The notes under the pieces are model-generated. The model ran no database searches. It had not been told where the DNA came from and saw only the letters and a list, made by a program, of their open reading frames with translations. 64,000 bases of DNA from Pocillopora verrucosa (lineage: Eukaryota > Cnidaria > Anthozoa > Scleractinia > Pocilloporidae), in NCBI RefSeq assembly GCF_036669915.1, contig NC_089312.1:35629806-35693805 (forward strand), written 5' to 3'. Numbering within the stretch: the first letter of the stretch is position 1; the number at the start of each line of letters is the position of its first letter. Below are positions 11,901 through 22,800 of the stretch, piece after piece. Both the position numbers and the translations under genes were made by a program.

Positions 11901-14900
11901 TCCCAAGAGCACTTATCTCATTAATGTGTGACATCAAACAGAAGTCAACACTTAGTTACTATGTTGCCTTGATATGCCACACTCTCACTCTTAAACTATG
12001 GACCTGAGTCACTGAAAGGCTTCTCATAGCATTATTGAATGAATGAGGAGCTGTATTTACTTAATATTAAAAAAATGGCATGCCACTAAATTAACCAAGA
12101 GAAAAGTTTGTTTCTTTAGCAGCAAGTGGTTCACACACATACCGCTAAAATTTGCGCAAAGCTTCTCCTTATGGTGGCTTGTTAGAGCAATGGGAAGCAT
12201 GTATCTGAGAGCCTAAGTTCACATACTAAAGATAACTTCTGCCCCCTCCCTCTCCCTACCTGAGGACATTAAGGCAGCATTTATACCAAGCTTGACACAG
12301 TTGTTAACAGGTATATTATTAGTGTCAACTATAATTTTGTCATATCTGATGCAGAAATAATGAAAAGTGACCCACTATTTATGGTGTAAAAAGAATCTAC
12401 AACCAGTTGTTAAGAAAACATTAACTAGTTGAAATTAGAAAATAACTGAAATGAAAATTAAGTGCCACACATGCATGAAGCCTGTGGTTGGAGTGAAATT
12501 TGACAATATGTGTCATTTGGTGCTGTTTCCTTTTTCCCCAAGTTAACTGTTGATTTGAAAACACATAACCAAAAGCTACTTTGTTGATCCAATTTTGTCA
12601 CAGTTTTGATTAATTGGTAACAGGACCTTGTGTCTTCCAACTAGGTAGACATAATTATACTCTCTTGTATGATTACAGGCAGAACTGGACTCTTCTTAAG
12701 CCTATTACCACTAAAGAAGCTGTCACAGCAAAACCTTCATTTCTTATCAAATTCCTCTTGAAAACTTTTCCTCCTGATTAGGTCCAGTAAGCTCCAAATA
12801 AGAGCATAAGTAATGTTAAACTTTGGCTTTAGTTTCCAAATTCCCAAATTAACCCTTATTACCAAACAGAAAATAAAAATAAAAATAAAGTTCAATTGAA
12901 TACCTAACTGACTCCAAGTCTGTGTTACCCATACTCAGATTGCCATGTCCAGGGTATTCCCAGTCTAACTCCATCTCACTCAGAGGTTTGAAACTTAATT
13001 TCTCGTCACAGCCAGTGAAATCAATGTCATCAACACCATCCAGCCGGGAGAACAACAAGGATACAGCCACATTATTGGTACCATATGAATTCACCTGGTG
13101 ATAGTAACCTTTGAATAGAATATTATATTGGCATTTAAGAAAACAACACTCAATAGAAATGTATCTCAAAACTTTCAGTTCAAACAAATCTATTTGGTCA
13201 ACACACTATAATGGTGATGAATTCATTTGAAACCTGGAACATGTCTGAGTAAGCTATTTTCAATTAGTTTTCTTTAATGATCTCAGAAAGTAAATTGTTT
13301 TAAGTTACATAAGTCAAATGTTAGACAAACTACAGGAACACCAGTCTGAAGATCAAATTCTTAACTATCATTTTAACAGGTGCAATGTGTTTCCAAAGCT
13401 GAATAACATATAAAGTTATGAGGTGAGTTGCTTTTACCTATAAATCAAGAAAATTTCAATTAATATTAAAAATATGTTTTTAAGGTTTTGTGGCTAGCTA
13501 CAATCTTGAATCCATTGTGAAAAAAACACACCATTTCATGATATCACACATTTAATGAGGGTAACATTTCAGCAAATAAAAAACAGTAACTTAACTTTAA
13601 GAGCCACCTTACTTTTCGGTAAGAAGAGGCAGTCGCCAGCATTTATGGTAACAATGGACCAGGGGACTTCAGAAACCTTAGGATACTTCAACAGATCAAC
13701 TTGCTGAATATTTACGCGTGAAAATCCACCAACATTTTGTGGAGGCTCCCATGCTTTGTATATCTTATCTTCATATTTGTACTCTATCAGTTTCCATTCC
13801 TTGGTACCATTGTATAAACAGTTGATAGCATTGTACGCATCTTTGTGGAGTATACTTTTGGTGCCTCCTCCACTCATCCATAAATCTACTTCCACAAGTC
13901 TGTCCTTCAAAAGGCCACAAGTCAGGGGGGGAATGACTGTCACATCACGCCACATGGGAGTAGGGAGTTCCGAGACAATGTAGAGATTATTGTTTTCTTT
14001 ATGGTAGTTATTGATGAAGTTTCCTTTAAAAACAAGAAGGAAAATAATCACACTGAACTGAAATCAGAACAAGAAATAGAAGTTGGTCTGAAAGCTATTT
14101 TTCATTTAAGAAGAATTTTCAAATTTTTGGAACTTTGAAACAAGTTTGCAGTTTGCAGGGGGAACAACTAACCCTTAAACTCCCAGAAGTGTTTAAACAT
14201 GTCACTTTCCGTGTCATATCCATACATTAGCAAGCAAACAGGTGATGACAATACTCTAACTTATCAGGTAAAAGTTGTATTTTGATTTCACAACAAATTC
14301 AAATCACTAATGTACAAGGAAATGTGAAGCAGGTATAGAGGGATAGAATTAACAATCAGATGGGCCTGGAACAGTTGACATACTCACCAAGATTACCTTT
14401 AGAGCACTTACCCTAAAGGTTAAGAGCCTCGAAGGATCCTTCTTTTCAATTAAAGTATTCGTATTTGAGAATCAATTATTACTTGATTCTTGTGCCAGAA
14501 AAAAAGTCTTATACCACACAATTGGTTTGATTGTTTTATTCGCTCTCGTGATTAAAATAGCAGTAACAAAATCCTGTAAGCAATACTGGTGCTTCTGTTT
14601 TGTGGTATATATCAACATTCTACTGAGAATAAGTGCGAGGATTGAAATTTTACTCCAACTCCGAGTCCATTAAATATTCCTTAAAATTTTGAAATTAATG
14701 AACAAAAGATGTAAACTTCTTAACTCACCAATTGTATCCCTACCGACTCCCTTTGCTCCGATCGGAACTTTAGAACTCTTTTCTTTCTTTCCTTCTAGCC
14801 GAACCTCTAAATCTGCAAAATTTTCCTTCAGATACTTATCAGTCCATTCAGTAAATGCTCTCCCAAGTTTGGCGGCTCCGCGCAACACAACAGCCTTCGA

Positions 14901-15095
14901 GGGTCGAACATATTTAGTCCAGAATTCTTGAGGAGACGGCACTTCTTGTAAATCGTCCACTAAGTTTATTTCTGGCGGCCTGTGAGATCCTAACGGCTTC
15001 AAATGACCAACAGGAACGTTGAAATCACCGCCAGTTGTGAGAGATACGACTTCAACTAAAGCTACAACGAAATTGAAATACAAGCGACGATTCAT
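8931..15095 (-). CDS. ER-lumenal JmjC/cupin-like oxygenase with EF-hand-like region
   Basis: Eight exons, all GT-AG with matching phase: 14729-15095, 13613-14023, 12904-13108, 11774-11864, 10388-10551, 9973-10045, 9596-9628 and the last from 9180. Residues 1-25 (start MNRRLYFNFVVALVEVV) look like a signal peptide. Residues about 75-280 form a cupin_8/JmjC-type Fe(II)/2-oxoglutarate oxygenase fold: ILHKDAYN carries the HxD iron ligands, KEWKLIEYK a likely 2OG lysine, and LPKSYYHQV the distal His. Residues about 330-420 are EF-hand-like (DKDG; NKKGFITKQE) but with degenerate loops. In the frame as sequenced the last exon stops at 9046 (492 aa, end SPGNG). With one G fewer in the G6 run at 9075-9080 it would run into an acidic tail ending HQEL at 8931, a KDEL-type retrieval signal. 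The substrate is unknown. Confidence 0.8.
10080..10335. mobile_element. G-run/C-run repeat element (copy 2 of 3)
   Basis: It sits in a JmjC-gene intron. Motifs in order: TTTTCAGAGGG, GGGGGTCAGTCG, AGAGCATAAAGAGGG, a run of about 13 G near 10198, ACAGAGCCTTA, ATCGTGACAC and a run of C near 10292. The same order is seen at 60780-60990, so this is a dispersed family. The G-run and C-run ends can pair. Confidence 0.65.
14165..14360. mobile_element. CCCTTTAACTCCC-type MITE (5'-intact copy)
   Basis: It starts ACCCTTAAACTCCCAGAAGTG and continues through CAAGCAAACAGGTGATG, ACTTATCAGGT, CTAATGTACAAGGAAATGTG and GAATTAACAATCAGAT. The order matches the copies at 39525, 40976 and 42195. The right terminal GGGAGTTAAAGGG is missing or diverged here. 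Confidence 0.65.
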
Positions 15096-15789
15096 AACTG
15101 CAAAACCTCTCCACTTATGACAGCTGTGTGGATGAATTATGCTATCGCTCGGGAAACTCGGCCAGATTTGAAAAAAAAAAACAAGAAAAATACTCTTGTC
15201 AAATCCCGCGATCTCCGTCCACATTCAGTGTTTCTGTTTATCGGTGAGCAAAATATTCCTAATGGGTGTAGGGTGCGTGATTTGAAAACAGCTGAAGTTC
15301 TTTGAGGATGAGGGTACAATAATTAATCCACCCTTTTCAAGTGTGCTTTTGTTATCAAAAGTGCATATTGTCTTTTGATAGAACCACAGGCGAACCTTAA
15401 GCGTACTATGTGTGATTTCTGGGTTTTAAGGTCATAAACAGGAATATCTAATGTGCCGATTGTGGGGTAAATTTAGATTGAATTTTAAGGGTTCACGCGT
15501 GGCGTAAAATAAATAGAACAGAAACAAAAATAACAATGATAAACAACGCGAGAAATTAAACGTGTTTTAAAACCTCGTTACTTTACTCCATGCCTGCGTG
15601 GTCTCTTCTGGCCGTTTCCAACGCTATTTTATCGTATTTCTTTAAACCCCATCCTGTGCGTCATAGTACACAAAAAATTGCCAAATTTCAAACTTCTTCT
15701 CCGCAGGTGAAACGTGGTAAGATGACGAGATAAAGAATTTGAATCTGAGCATTTCAATCGACTTAAAGTGGGAGTTCATTAAGAGTAAA
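15096..15789. other. Spacer with the JmjC gene promoter
   Basis: This stretch lies upstream of the JmjC start and downstream of GATM. No coding exon is supported. No TATA box or initiator can be assigned with confidence. Confidence 0.35.
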
Positions 15790-16080
15790 AAATTACTCCC
15801 GGGGGGAGGGGAGGTTACTTTGGTCAATTTGATGCTGGGTAGGCGCTGCTGGCCTCTCATGACAGTCCATATGTCTATCCCCAAGTCTAACGACTTTTTA
15901 ACCGCGAATCTTTCCATTTTTAAATTCCCTCTTACCAGAATTTCTTACTCCCAAAATCCCGAAATTGTGTAGCCCCATCCTAGTGACTCTAAAAAAGGCA
16001 TCCAGCAGTAAAAATGCGACCCCACACAGCGGTACCAGACCTTTTCTACGGAAGTACCCCTCCCTCCCCCGGGGAATTAC
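15790..16080. mobile_element. MITE with CCCGGGG-type inverted ends
   Basis: The left end reads TACTCCCGGGGGGAGGGGAGG and the right end CCCCTCCCTCCCCCGGGGAA. These are near inverse copies about 270 bp apart. The interior has no ORF. A short palindromic element is the simplest reading. No second copy was found in the window. Confidence 0.6.
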
Positions 16081-16803
16081 TAATACTCTTCATGCGGGTT
16101 TTTACTAACTCAGGACGATATTCAAAAAAGAGGAAAAGAAACAGAGTGTTGCTGGTTATTTTGAGGAACACTGCCAATAGTTCTCTGAAGTTTTAGCTCT
16201 GAGTAAAAATCTGCAGACAAAAGCGAGCTTTTTAGGTGCCAAATTACAGTGGAATTGTTCAATCTTTTAAAGAGATCTTAATGAAGAATGGCGTGCTCTG
16301 CATAGAAACTTGTAACCAGAGCGATTCTCTCAGCTCGGTGTCACATCTGCTCACAAATTTTTTACATCAAAATTGTTTCATTTCCTATTAAAGAAATCAA
16401 CAGAAATCACTTTCCCCTCCTGTAGCAATCCATAACTTCTTTGCTGAAATTGGTATGTTCCCAATAAATTTTTGACGAGACTTCAAAAACTGGATTTTTC
16501 TCTTTTTGTTCTTTTTTAGTTCTTTTTTGTCGGTTAATCAGTATCATTTTTATAAAGTTGAGCTGTCTCGTAAGTGCTCTCTCAACTAGGACGATCAAGA
16601 CAACTAAGCTTTAAATAGTACAAACGAGACAACAAATCACATTTAATATATCTTCAATAGGAACAGAAAATCGCACCACCATGTCACCACATTTACTGAC
16701 CAAAGGCTAAAACATATGAAAAACTTGGTACATGTTGAACGTTTCATTCAGAGCAGACTAAAATATGTATGCGTACAATTCAAAAAGGCTTTTTCTGTTA
16801 GAG

Positions 16804-19800
16804 TTAAAAATACGACTCCAAGGTTCCCCGACGCCTGACGTCACATGTCCAGCAGTGGAAACCTCCGCCAAGAGAGTTGGCAAAGCGGATAGAGACAGGA
16901 ACACATTTGATTCCAAGATTCTCGAACATCTGTTGAAAACGAGTATAGCGTTTAAGCAAAACACGTCACTTCCTAACACCAATATGCTCTAAAACAAAGA
17001 GAGCACGCATAGTTAACTGGACACGTACAAGCGTTAAAAATAACTGGATACGTGCAAGCGTTATCATATTTAGCTTCCAGCGCTAGCAGATGCTTTGCAG
17101 CGTGTAATACTCTGTAGTTGGGATTCAGAGCTATCTTAAACTTCTCATATGCATCAGAAGTTCATGTAGTGACCATCGTCGAACAATAAAAATTCAGTGG
17201 AATTAAAAAAAATGTGTGGTTCGTTTTAATGAGGCTTACTAGTGATCGTGTCTCTACGTAATTCCAAAAAACATGTGAACCTTCTTTTTTACAGACCTAG
17301 GATACTCTTTAGGCAAATTCTAACAATATGCATTCAGCCGTTTGTACCTCGGAGTGACGACATTCAAGTTTGCATTAGCTGTGAACAAGACATCTTGTTT
17401 TACTCTTCTACAGGGTTGATTAAAAAATTTTAAGGTAAGTAAATAAAATTAGATTTTATTTCGAATTTTGCTGTTTGCCGTAGCCGTAATTATCATGCTT
17501 AAACTCAGTAACAGCGCGATATCTTGGGGTATAGCGACTAAAATTAACTTTCGAAGTAAAAACCTCATCTGCAATTTGTTCCACTTCTTATCCATCAAAT
17601 CAAGTATTATTTCACCTTTTGTGTAGTTGTCTCGTTTTTATCCACCACGACTCTTGTCGGATCCAACATGAGGACATTCATGGACAACCACTTGGACGAC
17701 ATCCACAGGGGGTGTGTGTCTGGTATGAGAGGCAATGGTGGCTTGACCACAGTCCACCCAGCTTTATGGAACAGCTCGATCTGATGACAAGGCCGTTCAG
17801 GATTGGATAGAACCAATCCGGGTCCAATGATGTTGAAGGTAGCGTCAATATGCATCGGATTGGGATCATCAAAGGATAATTTATGCACACGATATCCACG
17901 CTCTCCAAGATGTCGCCTCATCCATTCAATGCCCAGGTTGTTTGTGACCTGTTGCAACGAACGAGGCGGCAGACTATTTATCGAGTAGAATACGAAATCT
18001 CGCTTGTCAAATGGAGAAAGCTGTTTCTCGTCTTGTTACGATTGTGAGTAAATATGATGAGGAAAATGGAAAATTAGGGAATAGGGGCACTCAGATATCT
18101 TTCTTTTTACGACTAAGACAAAACAATACCATATTTTATAAGATTATTTACAAGGTAAATAATTGAAATACTTTGTTTGACATGGAATCAAAGAAATAAA
18201 TGCATTGTCCGAGACCTTTTATCTGAATACTTCTTAACTTGTGAATTACTTTCCGCCTTTATAGGAATCCATATCCGGCTTATGATCCGTGTACCGTGTA
18301 AATATATCTTACGCAAAAAGAGCATAAGGCCGAGTATAGGACTTCATTATTGACAGTAAGCAGTGAGAGTTTTTTGGGAGTAATATATTTGTTTTACCTG
18401 ACTCCTTTGAACAAATATATCACGGCCTGCTCGGATGAAATCAGCGGCATCAAAACAGGGTTCAAACTCTGTGGTAACAAACTTTCCCGAAGCAGCCAGC
18501 TTGTGGCGGTCCTCCACTGACCGTATGGCATAGTTCTAAAAGTTATGACGGCAAAAACCAAATTTCACTCAGTGATTTTACTTTAAACAAGCTACTTATA
18601 TGGCGATAAAATAATGCAAAAAATTCTGACAATCTCCTAAGCAGCCGCAAAACAAGATCTTTTTTAAGCGAAAAAATTCATAATCAATCAAGCCCGTACC
18701 TCATCATATAGGTCGTCGCTCATGAGGGGTTTAGGTGCAGTCGTCCATTTAGCACCACCGCTAAAGTATTCCTTAAGCAGGGACCTGTAGGCACGGTACT
18801 CAAAGAATCGAGACCGCCATGCCATAGGCGCCTCTATGATTTCGTCGCCAACCACAAGCAGAATGTCACGTGGCATGGCTGCGTATAACCCGGATGATTG
18901 GAAGTCAGGAGTTTTATAGACCTGGTGAAGACATTTAAATTTAGTTTAAGCCAAGCCTGAAAACATAACTCAATTATAGTTCCTCCTTTCATTTTCCTGC
19001 CGTTCACTTTATTAGAACTCCCTTCGGATATTTTTATACCCGAACAATTCAAGGGGGGTTAGGTTGTTGTGAAAGATGAAGAGTCAGAGGTGTTTGAAAG
19101 TAGTTGGGGGATGGGCTTTCTTTTTTTAATTTGAATAATAAGGAGTCTGACATCTTTTTGAAGTGCATCGGACAGTGAGTGTGAAAGTAACAGTCAGACA
19201 ATGAGTACATTTTCTACAGTGGAAGCAGCGATGGGTGAGAAGGTGAGAATGTCATCAATGAACTAGAAATTGTGCAAACAACTAGAAGAGGGTGAAAAGT
19301 AGAACACTGGTCCATGGAATACACTGATCTTAATTTTGTAACAGATTACGCTGGCGCATATTATAACACAACTTGAAACAAAATCAGTCGGGCTGTAAAT
19401 GATGCTACCCACTAAGCAACCTATTTAGTCTATTTATATTATTCAATTATTTTACAGAGGAGGGGTTGGGTTGGAGCTTAAACCTAGTTAGGGACTTATT
19501 TCCTATTGTTTTTGCTCCGGTACTTCTTTGTACAAATCCTTAAATAAATTAATAAATAAACTAAATCCTAATTTAGCCAAGTTTCTTCTTTCAACTCCTT
19601 AAGTAAGGAGAGATAAGATTTTTTTTTTCTTACCTTTGAGAAGTCAATTGGTTCAGGTCGGCGAACTTTCACTCCTTCGTGTCGTAGAATGTTACAGAAT
19701 TCTTCGATTTCCAGATGCGCTTTTTTAAGATGTAATACAGGAAACGATTGGCCGCCAAAAGTATTGAAAAACGGCCAGTTTTTCTCATGAGTATTTGCTT

Positions 19801-22800
19801 TTACTTCTATCGAAAACTCGGGCACGGTTGCCCCTGGAGAAAGAGAGTAAAGCAAAGACATTACTCGATGTGTCACTTAGCACTTGGATCACTCACTGGC
19901 TCACACATATTCATAGATTAAGAGTTATTTTGGTACTGACACAGAGTGAACTTCTTTCAGAGAGCTAGGAAGGGGTGCCATTAGTCAGCACTCCAGTTTA
20001 ACAAATTCACCTTCAACGCGTCCCACGATGACTTCTTCAAGAGGATCCCATTCGTTGTATGAACACACTGGGCCTTTCACTTTCTCAGAAAGTAATTTCC
20101 CACCGTTCAAGCCATCAGCAAAGTCACCGGATGGGTAATTAGCTGACTGTACTCTGGCATGTGTCTCTGTTTTGCTTTTTACCAGTGTGGAACATGTCCG
20201 CAACCACTAAAACATAATTTAAGATGGTTTGTGATTATAAAAGCAGCATTGACAATAGAGTCGTTCTTTTTGACCCTCAATAAAAATTTACACAATTCAG
20301 GTCCTATTTACAACTACTCGTTTCAGTAGTGTTCTTAGCTGCGAGGATCTCCTAATTTCATCTTTCTACCGCAGTGCAAATATGTGAATTTTCATATATC
20401 TAAAATCTTCATTCAATGTGACCTCAGTTGTAATATGACCAAAGTTTGCAATATGGTACTGTTTTTACCTTGTTTAGATTTCCATTACTAATAATATACA
20501 TGAAAAAATTACTCAATTTTGATTGGTTAAGATAAATGCAGTTTCCAGGTAATTCAGTGCAAGAGAGGGTTAATTCAGTGCAAAGCAGTACAAACCAGAC
20601 ATTTTGATTGGTCAATAATCAAAGAAACTCACAGATAGCCAATTGAGTACGAGCCTTAGATGTCGCAACATATTAACTGTGTTAATAAATTAACAATTAA
20701 CTGTGTTAGTCTGTTAGAGGAAAATCAATCCTCTCAATAACTCAACAAAACCCAGTAAAAGGAGAAGATTCTTCTCAATAGAATATTCAGAGCTCAGAGG
20801 AGAACAAAGACTTTCTCAGCATGAATGCTTTTGAAAGTGATTCTTTACACAAGCAAAGTCAATCTTTGGAGGAAAACAATCAATTTAAAACCGAATATTC
20901 ATTCTTGGGTGAAGGACAAAAATTCTCATGGGAGACTCAGAAACTGACATTCATTATCCCCCCTCCACACCCCACTCGCACGACACCACCAACAAATGAG
21001 ACAGGGAATCTGTTTGAGCATCTTTAATGAGGAAACAAGGAGCCCCTGAGGGCTCAAGGAAAGCCCCTGGGGTGGGAAGGAGGGCAAGCAATAAACGAAC
21101 AAAGGAGTGAAACACAATATTAAGTGTCAACTAAATGTCTGTCAACATCAAGCCAGGCACAGCATGTAGGCCTGGGGCTAATTAATTTATTCCCCTTGGA
21201 ATATCAAACAAATATTGGTTCTTCAGGGAAGAGCAGTAATTCTTCTGATAAGCTTGGATATCATCTTGGGAGGAGAGAAGTGGTTCTTCTTAGAAGAATA
21301 CCTAATTAACTGGTTCTTGACAAAATAACTTTGTTCCTTTGGGAAGAAATTAGTATTCTTCTAACAAGAATCAAACATAAATGAGATTCTTCTCATGGGA
21401 ACTCTTAACCTTGGGAGAAGACCCACAGTTCTTTCCTCAAGAGCCAGATTTCTTCTCCTCAGAATTATATATCTCCTCTGGGGACAAAGAGTCTGAGGCA
21501 CTGTTTACACGGACACACTCTAAATCGCTCTTAACTTCAGTTCTTTTGAACAGAATTTAAATTCTTTCTGAAAGATTCGTGCCTCTTCAGGGAAGGATTT
21601 ATTGTTTCAAATTCTTTGTCCCCAGAGGAGAATCTGAAGAGAAGAAAGCTGGTTCTTGAGGAAAGAACTATGGGTCTTCTCTCAAGGTTAAGAATTCTTA
21701 TAAGAAGAATCTTGTTTATGTCTGATTCTTGTCAGAAGAATACTAGTTTTTTCCCACAAGAACAAAATTATTTTGTTAAGAACTATTTAATGGTGTATTC
21801 TTCTGAAAAGAAACCCTGCTCTCCTCCCAAGATGATATCCATTTAAGGAAAGAATTGTGGGTCCCCTCCCAAGGTTAATAATTCTCATGAGAAGAATCTC
21901 ATATATGTCTGATTCTTGTTGGAAGAATACTAGTTTTTCCCCACAAGAACAAAATTCTTTTGCCCAGAACCAATTAATGAGTTATTTTTCTGAGAAGAAA
22001 CACTACTGTCCTCTCAAGATGATATCCATTGAAGCAGAATCTCATTTTTTAAGCAAGCTTATCAGAAGAATTACTGCTCTTCCCTGAAGACACAATATTT
22101 GTTTGGGAAGAGTGTCAGTTTCTGAGTCTCCTCATGAGTTTTTTCCCTTCATTCAAGAATGAAATTTTTTTTTAATTGATTGTTCTTCATAAGAGATTGA
22201 ATTTGCTTGGGTGAAGAATCACATTTAAAAGCATTCTTGCTGATAAAGTCTTTGTGCTCTTCTGAGGTCTGAATATTCTATCGAGAAGAATCTTTTGCCT
22301 TTACTGGGTTTGTTGAGTTATTGAAAGGATTGATTTACCTCTAACACAATAAATTTCACTGAAAAGAATCTCATTTCCTTTGGATTTATTTCTTAACATA
22401 CAATCAACATAACATAAAACTAAATCATATTTATAATGTATATGTATGCATCAAGTTATCTATGAACAACTATATCAGCACTCACCGTATTGAAAACATT
22501 TACTGATTATCACCTCATTTTTTGTATCTTATAATGACATAATATCACTTTTAAATCATACCCCATTTTTTAAAATCTATTCTTCGACATACAATTCACA
22601 AAAATATAATTAACTTACATATTCACAACATCATGTATGCATTGAATTATCAGTGAACAACTATATCAACATTCCCTGTTATTGACCTCTTTCAATTTTT
22701 ATCTACATATCTCATTCTTTGTATATTAGTTAAATATATCATTCCCTGATCATACTCCATACCATTCATTACTTTCACAATCTGCATCAAAGCAGTTGTT

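Noticed and set aside
12640..12720. Possible third copy of the 5695/34265 element (TGTATGATTACAGGCAGAACTGG)
   Set aside because: Only about 25 bases match and the rest does not follow the family order.
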